Source: JBDSKH01 sp035556655 (GTDB lineage: Bacteria; Actinomycetota; Actinomycetes; Actinomycetales; Microbacteriaceae). From it: a DNA stretch of 36,531 nucleotides. Below the pieces are notes generated by a model, which was not told where the DNA came from, made no database searches, and saw only the letters and a list, made by a program, of their open reading frames with translations. Each line of letters starts with the position of its first letter. Within the stretch, counting starts at the first letter, position 1. Made by a program: the position numbers and the translations under genes. Of this stretch, positions 15,595-22,654 are shown one piece after another. The stretch spans positions 1-36,531 of the forward strand of contig DATMFW010000020.1 of NCBI GenBank assembly GCA_035556655.1, given 5' to 3'.

Positions 15595-15614
15595 TTCCGT
15601 TCTGCGAAACGGAA
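15595..15614. promoter_or_regulatory. Perfect 20-bp operator palindrome, probable IclR site
   Basis: Seven-base arms TTCCGTT and AACGGAA around a six-base centre, perfectly symmetric. It starts two bases after the -10 box and covers the expected transcription start, so a bound protein would repress. It also runs into the GGAAGGG ribosome binding site of the RraA-like gene. The adjacent IclR protein is the obvious candidate ligand. Confidence 0.65.
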
Positions 15615-15622
15615 GGGCGCCA

Positions 15623-16279
15623 GTGGCACACCAATTTTCGCTGACGGAGATCAGCGCGCAGCTGTTCACCGCGGTGCTTAGCGACATACTCGACTCGATC
15701 GGGGTCACCGGCCAGGTAGCTTCGCCCACTCTTCGACCCCTGCATCCGGATATGAAAGTCGTCGGATACGCCCGTACCGCCCGAGGCGCGACCGTGAACT
15801 ACGTTCCCGAGAAGCCCTACAGCAAGTTGCTCGGATCGATCGATTCAATGACTGATCGTGACGTCCTGCTGATCAGTCTCGAGCCCACCTCGGTGAGCGC
15901 GATGTTCGGCGGTCTGCTCGCCACCGCGGTCCAGGTCGCAGGCGGGCGCGGCGTCATCGTGGACGGCAACATCCGCGACAGCAAAGAGATCGAGCGACTC
16001 GAGATGCCAACGTTCATGCGGGGATTCATGCCGCTCGACTCCTACGGCCGCGACGAAGTCGTAGACATCGACTGCCCCGTCACCATGGCAGGGGTACTCG
16101 TGAATCCCGGCGATCTGGTTTTCGCCGACTACGACGGCATCGTGGTGGTGCCGAAAGAGCATGAGGACCGTGTGATCGCCGACGCGTTCGTGAAGGTCGC
16201 GGGCGAGGGCGAGGTGCGTCAGGCTCTCCGCTCGGGGATGTCGACCGCGGACGCTTTCCAGCGGTTCGGAATCCTCTAG
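15623..16279 (+). CDS. RraA-family protein (HMG aldolase/oxaloacetate decarboxylase-like)
   Basis: 218 aa. Belongs to the RraA/MenG-like fold whose metal-dependent members cleave 4-hydroxy-4-methyl-2-oxoglutarate or decarboxylate oxaloacetate. The active-site segment GGRGVIVDGNIRDSKEIE carries the Arg-Asp pair that binds substrate and metal. The GTG start has GGAAGGG five bases upstream. First gene of a five-gene plus-strand operon whose other members fit sugar-acid breakdown. A role as aldolase for a 2-keto-3-deoxy or diketo acid, or as oxaloacetate decarboxylase, is plausible but not shown by sequence. It is not expected to be the RNase E regulator. Confidence 0.85.
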   Translation: MAHQFSLTEISAQLFTAVLSDILDSIGVTGQVASPTLRPLHPDMKVVGYARTARGATVNYVPEKPYSKLLGSIDSMTDRDVLLISLEPTSVSAMFGGLLATAVQVAGGRGVIVDGNIRDSKEIERLEMPTFMRGFMPLDSYGRDEVVDIDCPVTMAGVLVNPGDLVFADYDGIVVVPKEHEDRVIADAFVKVAGEGEVRQALRSGMSTADAFQRFGIL

Positions 16280-16285
16280 ATCTCG

Positions 16286-17116
16286 ATGCGTACCGTCTCG
16301 GGCGGCGGCATCGATCTCCGCGTCGATGATGTGGATGGCGGCAAGATCACCAGCGTCATAGTCGGTGGTCGCGAATGGATCGCGCCCTCTTTTCCTCGTG
16401 ACCCGTCGGCCCGCTATGGCGGCGCCGGCGGCTGGGACGAGTGCGTTCCGACCGTGGGGGAGTGCACGCTCGCAAATGGGACGCGACTGCTCGACCACGG
16501 AGATGCCTGGCGGCGCCCCTGGGAGGTCGTCGACTCAGAGCCCGATCTGCTGGACATGACGGTCGGTCTGCCATCTCTCGATCTGACGCTCCGGCGGACA
16601 ATCCAGCGCTCTGCGAGCGGACTCACGTTCAGGTACTCGGTGACTACGAGGTCGGCCGAAGATGTTCCCCTCCTCTGGTCTGCTCATCCGCTCTTCATCG
16701 CACCGCGGGGCACACGAATCGTCGTGCGCAACTCCCGTGGAACCGAGCACTACCCTCGTCATCGGCGTCGACGTGTGCCGCTTCGCGGGTCCATCGATCG
16801 CATCCGCTCCGGAACCGCATTGAAGATGTTCCTGACCTGGTCGTCGTCCTGGGCAGCGGTGGAGCACGCGGACGGCGCGCGCCTCACCATGTCGTGGGAT
16901 CCGGCAAGAGTGCGCGAACTCGGTCTCTACTGGGACGCCGGCGTGTTCGCAACGCATTCCGTTGTCGCGATCGAACCCACCACCGGTGCCCATGACCTTG
17001 CGTCGGCGGTGACCGATCGGTTGCCGCATGTGAACGTGCGCCGACCGCTGAGCTGGTGGCTCCATCTCGCCTATTCCCCTCCGCGGACTGCTCGATACGG
17101 CGGTGGAGCAGGATGA
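16286..17116 (+). CDS. Aldose 1-epimerase (mutarotase)-like protein
   Basis: 276 aa galactose-mutarotase-fold protein. GGWDECVPTVG, LLDHGDAWRRPWEV (His ~70), LLWSAHPLF (His ~137) and VVAIEPTTGA (late Glu) occupy the order of catalytic residues in aldose epimerases. It probably interconverts anomers of a sugar or binds a related sugar acid; similar proteins accompany oxidative L-fucose and L-rhamnose clusters. The ATG start lies six bases after the RraA stop with no clear ribosome binding site. The stop overlaps the next start as ATGA. Substrate not assignable. Confidence 0.75.
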   Translation: MRTVSGGGIDLRVDDVDGGKITSVIVGGREWIAPSFPRDPSARYGGAGGWDECVPTVGECTLANGTRLLDHGDAWRRPWEVVDSEPDLLDMTVGLPSLDLTLRRTIQRSASGLTFRYSVTTRSAEDVPLLWSAHPLFIAPRGTRIVVRNSRGTEHYPRHRRRRVPLRGSIDRIRSGTALKMFLTWSSSWAAVEHADGARLTMSWDPARVRELGLYWDAGVFATHSVVAIEPTTGAHDLASAVTDRLPHVNVRRPLSWWLHLAYSPPRTARYGGGAG

Positions 17117-19932
17117 GAGCGTCGCGCACGCTGTCGGATCCCCCCGTCGAGCTGGTTCGTGCTTTGCACTCGGCGAGCGCTTCTGTCGCCACCCGCGCGA
17201 CCGATCGCCTTGCGGCCGCGCATGACGCCTCCCACTATCAGCTCACGCCTCAAGCCGTTGTGACTGCTTCGAACGCCGAGGAGATCGCCGAACTGATCGA
17301 CGTCGCGCGGCGCCAGGGGACGTCGATCACCTTCCGCTCTGGGGGTACCAGCCTCAGCGGGCAGGCGGGCACCGGCGCAATCCTCGTCGATACCCGCCGG
17401 AACTTTCGCGGAATCCAGGTGCTCGACAACGGCGAGCGAGTGCGCGTCGAACCCGGCGCCACAGTGCGTGCCGTAAACCTGCGCCTCGCTCGAAACGGCA
17501 GGAAGCTGGGTCCCGATCCGGCGAGCGAGATCGCCTGCACCATCGGAGGAGTCGTCGCGAACAACTCTAGCGGGATGGCATGTGGGGTCGAGGCGAACAC
17601 GTACGAAACGCTCGACTCTGCTGTCCTGGTTCTGCCCAATGGGACGGTCGTCGATACCGGTGCGCACGATTCGGATGCCGTGCTGCAACGCAACGAGCCA
17701 TCCCTGCACGCAGGCCTGCTGCGTTTGAGGGATCGCGTTCGCGCCAACCCGGACTCTGTCGGACGGCTGCGCAAGCTGTTCGCCATAAAGAACACCGTCG
17801 GTTACGGCCTTAACTCGTTCCTCGACCACGACGACGCAGTCGACATCCTCGAGCATCTGATCGTCGGCAGTGAGGGCACTCTTGCGTTCGTCGCCGAAGC
17901 GACATTCCGCACGGTGCCCATCAAACCCTTTGCAGCGACGGGTCTGCTGGTGTTCGAAGACCTCACCGCTGCCACTCAGGCGCTGCCCGAGCTCGTGGCG
18001 GCCGGGTTCGCGACGATCGAACTGCTGGATGCCGCGAGTATGCGGGTGGCTCAGCAGGACGCGTCCGCCACAAACGAGCTTCGCAATCTAACGGTTCACG
18101 AGCATGCCGCGCTGCTCGTCGAGTTCCAGGAAGCGACGCGGAACTCGCTCGATACTCGCATCCGCGAGGCGACCGCACTCCTGAGCAGGCTGCCCCTCAG
18201 CTCTCCCTACGATCTGAGTGAAGACGCGGTCCGGCGTGCGCAACTCTGGCACATTCGGAAAGGTCTCTTCGCGGCGATCGCCGGTAAGAGACCCTCGGGG
18301 ACGACAGCACTGCTCGAGGACATCGCCGTCCCCGTCGAGAATCTCAACGTCACCTGTCGATCGCTGGTGGCGCTCTTCGCGAAGCACGGCTACGAAGACA
18401 GCGTCATCTTCGGGCACGCCAAAGACGGCAACATCCATTTCCTAATCAACGAGCGGTTCGAGGATCCTCGGCTTCTCGCCCGCTACAAAGCGTTCACCGA
18501 CGATCTGGTTGACCTCGTCCTGGCCCAAGACGGCACGCTGAAAGCAGAGCACGGCACCGGCCGGATCATGGCGCCGTTCGTCCGCCGCCAGTACGGCGAC
18601 GAGCTCTACGACGTGATGAAACAGGTCAAGTCGCTCATCGACCCGCGGCGTGTTCTCAACCCCGGGGTTCTCCTGACCGAGGATCCCGAGGCACACGTGC
18701 GCGACCTGAAGCCCGCGGTCACCGTCGAGGCCGAGGTCGATCGTTGCGTCGAGTGCGGGTACTGCGAGCCCGTGTGTCCGAGTAGGGACATCACCCTCAC
18801 ACCACGCGAACGGATCGTGCTGCGCCGCGAGATGAGGCTTGCCGAGCAGCGCGGCGATCAACGTCTGCTCCGCACGCTTCAACGGGAATACCGCTACGAC
18901 GGGGTCCAGACCTGTGCTGTGGATGGCATGTGTCAGACGGCATGTCCCGTGCTGATCAACACGGGCGATCTCGTTCGGCGCTTGAGGGCTGAAAACGCAG
19001 GGAGACTCGAACAGGCGACGTGGAAGGCGGCAGCGCAGCATTGGGATGTTGCGACACGTTTAGGTAGCGGCGGTCTCAGCGCCGCTGCCGCACTGCCGGC
19101 TTCCGTACCCGTGGTCGCGACACGCGCCGCTCGGTTGATCCTGGATCGCGACAAGATGCCCGAGTATCACGCCGACCTGCCGGCCGGTGGGATGCGTCGG
19201 GCGGTCATCACCCAGGCCGACCCTGTCGCGGTGTACTTCCCCAGTTGCACCACCACCATGTTTGGCGCCGACGAAGGGGATGGTGTCGGGGAATCGCTTC
19301 TGCGACTGTGCGATCGCGCCGGGGTGGCAGTAGTTACGCCCCGCGATATTGCCGCCCTGTGCTGCGGCACGCCGTGGAAATCGAAGGGACTTCAGGACGG
19401 CTACGACGAGATGAAGAAGCGCGCCTCGGCCTCGTTGTGGGAGGCGACCCGGCACGGAGAGCTGCCGGTGATCTGCGACGCGGCCTCCTGCACCGAAGGC
19501 CTCACGGGGCTGATGGAAGTCGGCGGCTTGGAGGACATCCGGGTGATCGACGCTATCCAGTTCGTCGATGGGGTGGTGTTGCCCAGGCTCCCGGAGCCGC
19601 GCCGAGTCTCCTCGATTTCTGTCCATCCCACTTGCTCGACCACGCGGCTTGGCATCGACCCGGCGCTGATGCGTGTCGCAGCCGCCGCGGCCGACGAGGT
19701 GCGAGTCGCGGACGAGTGGACATGCTGCGCCTTCGCCGGCGACCGCGGACTACTGCACCCCGAACTCACAGAATCCGCGACCAGTCGCGAGGCTGCCGAT
19801 GTGCAGGCACACGTCACCTCGGCGTACGCGTCGGCGAATCGCATGTGCGAGATCGGCATGACCCGTGCGACCGGCACAACTTACCAGCACGTCCTGCAAC
19901 TGCTCGACGCCACAACCAGGGGGACTTCGTGA
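17113..19932 (+). CDS. FAD/4Fe-4S D-2-hydroxyacid dehydrogenase (D-lactate/glycolate type)
   Basis: 939 aa fusion of GlcD-like and GlcF-like parts. FAD-binding type-4 domain at ~35-250 with FRSGGTSLSGQ, then the GlcD C-terminal domain with FGHAKDGNIHF and KAEHGTGRIMAPF. Ferredoxin motifs follow at ~545-556 (CVECGYCEPVCP) and ~600-612 (CAVDGMCQTACP), and two CCG domains with CCGTPWKSKG (~750) and CCAFAGDRG (~870). It should oxidise D-lactate, glycolate or another D-2-hydroxyacid and pass electrons through Fe-S centres to the quinone pool. ATG at 17113 overlaps the epimerase stop as ATGA; the open frame upstream lies inside the epimerase gene. In this operon it would consume the hydroxyacid made by the FAH-family hydrolase. 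Confidence 0.9.
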   Translation: MRASRTLSDPPVELVRALHSASASVATRATDRLAAAHDASHYQLTPQAVVTASNAEEIAELIDVARRQGTSITFRSGGTSLSGQAGTGAILVDTRRNFRGIQVLDNGERVRVEPGATVRAVNLRLARNGRKLGPDPASEIACTIGGVVANNSSGMACGVEANTYETLDSAVLVLPNGTVVDTGAHDSDAVLQRNEPSLHAGLLRLRDRVRANPDSVGRLRKLFAIKNTVGYGLNSFLDHDDAVDILEHLIVGSEGTLAFVAEATFRTVPIKPFAATGLLVFEDLTAATQALPELVAAGFATIELLDAASMRVAQQDASATNELRNLTVHEHAALLVEFQEATRNSLDTRIREATALLSRLPLSSPYDLSEDAVRRAQLWHIRKGLFAAIAGKRPSGTTALLEDIAVPVENLNVTCRSLVALFAKHGYEDSVIFGHAKDGNIHFLINERFEDPRLLARYKAFTDDLVDLVLAQDGTLKAEHGTGRIMAPFVRRQYGDELYDVMKQVKSLIDPRRVLNPGVLLTEDPEAHVRDLKPAVTVEAEVDRCVECGYCEPVCPSRDITLTPRERIVLRREMRLAEQRGDQRLLRTLQREYRYDGVQTCAVDGMCQTACPVLINTGDLVRRLRAENAGRLEQATWKAAAQHWDVATRLGSGGLSAAAALPASVPVVATRAARLILDRDKMPEYHADLPAGGMRRAVITQADPVAVYFPSCTTTMFGADEGDGVGESLLRLCDRAGVAVVTPRDIAALCCGTPWKSKGLQDGYDEMKKRASASLWEATRHGELPVICDAASCTEGLTGLMEVGGLEDIRVIDAIQFVDGVVLPRLPEPRRVSSISVHPTCSTTRLGIDPALMRVAAAAADEVRVADEWTCCAFAGDRGLLHPELTESATSREAADVQAHVTSAYASANRMCEIGMTRATGTTYQHVLQLLDATTRGTS

Positions 19933-20663
19933 CCGACCAACTCGTCGCCATCGTGACCGGAGGTGCAAGCGGGATCGGAGCCTGCGTCGTGGCTGCGCTT
20001 CGCGGGCGCGGGATCGAAGCCGTCATCCTTGACCGCGACCTGAGTTCCGCCGCGGAAGATGTCCCAGCCTTCGTATGCGACGTCACCGATGACGACGCCG
20101 TGCGCGCCGCCGTGAGGTCGGTGGTTGAGAGGTTCGGCCGCCTCGACATCGTGATCAACAACGCCGGCATCGGCGCCCAAGGGGACGTCGCAGCGAACGA
20201 TGCCGACGAATGGCATCGGGTCTTCGATGTCAACGTCGTATCAATCGCGAGGATCTCCCGCGCCGCGCTGCCTCATCTCCGTAGATCGCCGAGCCCGGCC
20301 ATCGTGAACGTGAGCTCGATCGTCGCGAAGGTCGGAGTCCGAAATCGCGCTCTGTACACCGCGACGAAGGGCGCCGTTGCTGCGCTGACCCTCGCTATGG
20401 CGGCCGATCACACCACGGACGGCATCCGCGTGAATGCCGTGGCCCCGGGTACGACCGATACACCATGGGTCAAGCGCCTCCTCGATTCCGCTGACGACCC
20501 GGAGGGGGCCGCCGAAGCCCTCCGTCTGCGACAACCGATCGGGCGCCTGGTGACCCCGGAGGAAGTCGCATTCGCAGCGGTGTACCTCGCGTCGCCCGAG
20601 GCGGAGTCGACGACCGGGCTAGTGATGGCGGTCGACGGCGGAATGGGTTCGTTGCGGCTGTGA
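19929..20663 (+). CDS. SDR dehydrogenase, 2-keto-3-deoxy-sugar-acid dehydrogenase-like
   Basis: 244 aa classical SDR: TGGASGIG, NNAGIG, Ser in VNVSSIVA, YTATKGA, and a C-terminal block GTTDTPWVKRLL, RQPIGRLVTPEEVA, AVDGGMGSLRL. The last block resembles, from memory, dehydrogenases of oxidative L-fucose/L-rhamnose pathways that convert 2-keto-3-deoxy acids to 2,4-diketo acids. Asp in ILDRDL favours NAD. The GTG start follows AGGGGG at five bases and overlaps the FAD/Fe-S gene stop as GTGA. Directly upstream of the FAH hydrolase that would cleave its product, which strengthens the assignment. Confidence 0.88.
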   Translation: MTDQLVAIVTGGASGIGACVVAALRGRGIEAVILDRDLSSAAEDVPAFVCDVTDDDAVRAAVRSVVERFGRLDIVINNAGIGAQGDVAANDADEWHRVFDVNVVSIARISRAALPHLRRSPSPAIVNVSSIVAKVGVRNRALYTATKGAVAALTLAMAADHTTDGIRVNAVAPGTTDTPWVKRLLDSADDPEGAAEALRLRQPIGRLVTPEEVAFAAVYLASPEAESTTGLVMAVDGGMGSLRL

Positions 20664-20688
20664 GGAGCACGAGAGGGGAGACGCGGGC

Positions 20689-21552
20689 GTGAAACTGATG
20701 CGCATCGGTCCACATGGTTCTGAGCGGCCGGCTGTCTGGCTCGACCGCGCCACCTACATCGACGTTTCCGACGTCGTGGCCGACTTCGACGAGGACTTCT
20801 TCGCAAGCGGCGGAATCGAGCTGATCCGCCCCATCGTCGAGGAGCGGTCGATGGCCAGAGCGAGCACCTACTCGATCGAGGGCAACCGCGTCGGAGCACC
20901 ATTCGCACGCCCGCACCAGATCCTCTGTATCGGGCTGAACTATCGCGATCACGCCGCCGAGACTGGCCAGTCGGTGCCTGACGAGCCGATCCTCTTCACG
21001 AAATCACCGAACACGCTCGTCGGACCAGAGGACGAGGTGCGCATACCGCGGGGTGCCCTCAAGACCGACTGGGAAGTCGAACTCGGCATTGTTATCGGGC
21101 GCCGTACCAGCTACCTCGAGTCCGCTGCGGAGGCACGGGAAGCGATCGCCGGATTCTGCGTCGTCAACGACATCAGCGAACGGTCGTTCCAAATGGAGCG
21201 GAACGGTCAATGGTCGAAGGGCAAATCCGCTGAGACCTTCAATCCCGCTGGGCCGTGGCTGGTTACGCCTGACGAGGTCGGTGACGTGACCTCGCTCGAC
21301 TTGTGGCTCGACGTCAACGGCATCCGGCGACAGACGGGCAATACCTCACGGATGATCTTCGATCCCTACTTCTTGGTGCACTATCTGAGCCAGTTCCTCG
21401 TTATGGAACCGGGCGATCTGATCAACACCGGAACGCCTCCCGGCGTCGGCATGGGCTTCTCGCCCCCGGTTTGGCTGCAACCCGGGGATGTCATCGAGTT
21501 GGGCATCACCGGACTGGGGGTGCAGCGCCAGAAGGTCTTGCCTCCGCGCTAG
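20689..21552 (+). CDS. FAH-family hydrolase, 2,4-diketo-3-deoxy-sugar-acid hydrolase-like
   Basis: 287 aa fumarylacetoacetate-hydrolase-fold enzyme. Catalytic and metal residues are visible: His in LNYRDHAAETGQ, Glu pair in DWEVELGIVIG, Asp in VVNDISER, then QWSKGKSAETFNPAGPWL and INTGTPPGVGMGFSPP. The N-terminal MKLMRIGP and the TGTPPGVGMG ending are those of hydrolases cleaving 2,4-diketo-3-deoxy-L-fuconate or -rhamnonate to pyruvate and lactate (family recall). It would carry out the carbon-carbon cleavage of the island pathway. GTG at 20689 follows GGGGAG at eight bases. Last gene of the operon. Confidence 0.9.
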   Translation: MKLMRIGPHGSERPAVWLDRATYIDVSDVVADFDEDFFASGGIELIRPIVEERSMARASTYSIEGNRVGAPFARPHQILCIGLNYRDHAAETGQSVPDEPILFTKSPNTLVGPEDEVRIPRGALKTDWEVELGIVIGRRTSYLESAAEAREAIAGFCVVNDISERSFQMERNGQWSKGKSAETFNPAGPWLVTPDEVGDVTSLDLWLDVNGIRRQTGNTSRMIFDPYFLVHYLSQFLVMEPGDLINTGTPPGVGMGFSPPVWLQPGDVIELGITGLGVQRQKVLPPR

Positions 21553-21923
21553 TCTCCTGGACCCGTTCGCACTTAATACGAGTAGGCCTCCAAGTCGACG
21601 ATCTCATCGAGCGTCGCCCAGGTCCCAACTTGAGAGCCGGTTGCCAGACTCCTGAGCGGGTCGCGTAGACCTTGATCGCGGCCACCTGACCGGGTCGATG
21701 GCGATCCGTAGAGTGAGCCGGCAGCGTCACGGTGGTGGTCACCGTGCCGTCGATCGCCGTCCGCGTTTCGGAAGCGTACGCCGAGCTTGCGTCGTTCGTC
21801 ACCGCATCGCTGGACGATGCGCGCTCGGCAGCACTTCGTCACAGCGCTCGATGACGACGATGCTCCTCGCTCACTAAGGATGTGGCCGAACTGTGGCCAA
21901 AACGCGTCCAGAGAGTCGAAAAC
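21553..21923. other. 371-bp degenerate region beside tRNA-Ser, possible gene remnants
   Basis: No intact gene. On the minus strand an open piece (AYASETRTAIDGTVTTTVTLP, about 21778 leftward) and, in another frame, a piece ending VGTWATLDEIVDLEAYSY with stop at 21573 look like halves of one frameshifted protein. On the plus strand a short open stretch ends SLDDARSAALRHSAR (stop near 21853). This resembles the C-terminal helix of actinobacterial tyrosine integrases, which often sit beside the tRNA they use. Both readings are weak and cannot both be right over the same bases. Confidence 0.3.
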
Positions 21924-21950
21924 GCCCCAAGATCGCTGCATTCTTGGGGC
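21924..21950 (-). terminator. Intrinsic terminator of tRNA-Ser
   Basis: Perfect 9-bp stem (GCCCCAAGA/TCTTGGGGC) with a 9-base loop, followed on the minus strand by GTTTTC. It starts eight bases past the tRNA CCA end. Confidence 0.82.
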
Positions 21951-21957
21951 CTTTTCA

Positions 21958-22047
21958 TGGCGGTACCGGTGGGATTTGAACCCACGGTGGGCGTAAACCC
22001 ACACAACTTTTCGAGAGTTGCACCTTCGGCCGCTCGGACACGGTACC
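21958..22047 (-). tRNA. tRNA-Ser (anticodon CGA)
   Basis: 90 bases including encoded CCA. The acceptor stem GGTACCG pairs with CGGTACC, discriminator G, then CCA. The anticodon loop CTCGAAA gives anticodon CGA, reading UCG. A long variable arm (about GTGTGGGTTTACGCCCAC) is class II, as expected for serine, and the T-arm GTGGGTTCAAATCCCAC is intact. Its 3' end is duplicated at 5625-5643, so it is the probable integration target of the island to its left. Confidence 0.95.
21962..21980. repeat. Candidate att site, right copy, inside tRNA-Ser
   Basis: The tRNA-Ser segment (acceptor strand, T-stem and T-loop) that matches 5625-5643 at 18 of 19 positions in direct orientation. Confidence 0.68.
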
Positions 22048-22054
22048 GGGAGAG

Positions 22055-22083
22055 AGTTTAGCCCAGGCCGCGGGAACGCAGAA
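22055..22083 (-). promoter_or_regulatory. Promoter of tRNA-Ser
   Basis: -10 TAAACT (22060-22055) lies seven bases before the mature 5' end. A weak -35 TTCTGC (22083-22078) is 17 bases further upstream. The very short leader is common for single tRNA genes. Confidence 0.5.
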
Positions 22084-22146
22084 CCTCAGAGCCCGCTCAT
22101 AGGAAACGGCAACACGGCGCATAGCCGGCCTCTCCACCCTGGGGTC

Positions 22147-22587
22147 ATGGCAGACACGAAAGAGAACGCGGCCCCCGTCGCCGACGCGACGACGCAGCCG
22201 GCCACCGCGCCGACCGACACCAGCCCGCGGTTCGGCCGCGGCATCCTGATCGGGGCAGCGGCGGCAGCCCTCGTCACCGGACTCGCGGTCGGCGGCGCCG
22301 GTGGGTTCGCCCTCGCGCAGGCCGGCGACCGCGGGCCGGCCGCCGTCGGGCAGGGTCCGATGCAGGGAGGGCAGGGTCCGATGCAGGGTGGCCAGGGTCC
22401 CGCGCAGGGCGGCCCCGGCCTCCAGCAGGGCGGCCCGGGCCAGGGCGGCCCGCACGGTCCCGGAGGCCAGCCGCCGCACGACGGCCCGCACGGACAGGGC
22501 GGCCAGGGCGGCACCCAGAGCGGTCAGGGCCAGCAGGGCCAGCACCAGAGCGACGACGCCCCGCAGGACGTGACCCCGGAAGGCTAG
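22147..22587 (+). CDS. Membrane-anchored Gly/Gln/Pro-rich repeat protein, unknown function
   Basis: 146 aa, not recognised. Residues ~1-28 are polar (MADTKENAAPVADATTQPAT), ~30-58 form one hydrophobic segment (ILIGAAAAALVTGLAVGGAG), and the rest is low-complexity sequence built on imperfect GQGPMQGG-like units ending in an acidic tail. It looks like a single-pass membrane protein with a disordered extracellular tail. The opposite strand is also open over the repeat, as expected for G/C-rich repeats, and is not a gene. ATG at 22147 is the first start giving the membrane segment near the N-terminus; an earlier start would run into the tRNA gene. No strong ribosome binding site, so confidence is moderate. 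Confidence 0.65.
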   Translation: MADTKENAAPVADATTQPATAPTDTSPRFGRGILIGAAAAALVTGLAVGGAGGFALAQAGDRGPAAVGQGPMQGGQGPMQGGQGPAQGGPGLQQGGPGQGGPHGPGGQPPHDGPHGQGGQGGTQSGQGQQGQHQSDDAPQDVTPEG

Positions 22588-22598
22588 ACCCCCGCACG

Positions 22599-22641
22599 CG
22601 TCGGCCCCGGCACGGTCCCCCAACACCGTCCGGGGCCGACG
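22599..22641. terminator. Hairpin shared by convergent genes (bidirectional terminator candidate)
   Basis: 12-bp perfect outer arms (22599-22610 and 22630-22641), extended inward by a CGGT/ACCG pairing, lie between the plus-strand repeat protein and the minus-strand VIT1-like gene. No T-run on either side, as often in high-GC actinobacteria. Confidence 0.62.
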
Positions 22642-22654
22642 TCATGCCGAGTGA

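Larger units (their letters stand above)
5625..21980. mobile_element. Probable genomic island integrated at tRNA-Ser(CGA)
   Basis: Bounded by the two direct repeats above and below, about 16.3 kb apart. The geometry is as expected: the intact tRNA is at the end where its 3' terminus points into the element, and a decayed 3' fragment is at the far end. The cargo is a self-contained catabolic set with its own transporter and regulator. No intact integrase remains; a short possible remnant lies beside the tRNA (21553-21923). The element is therefore probably fixed. Confidence 0.62.

Noticed and set aside
5625..21980. Lower GC content of the island as evidence of transfer
   Set aside because: Hand counts of single 60-base lines varied as much outside the island (36 to 46 of 60) as inside (36 to 40), so I did not use it. 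A windowed GC and codon-usage plot would decide.
21787..21996. Plus-strand frame running into the tRNA gene (ends WDLNPRWA)
   Set aside because: This is the common false protein made by translating across the antisense of a tRNA gene.
22086..22514. Minus-strand Pro/Cys/Gly-rich frame opposite the repeat protein
   Set aside because: It mirrors the GC-rich repeat, and most of its composition is Pro-Pro-Cys repeats without start signals.
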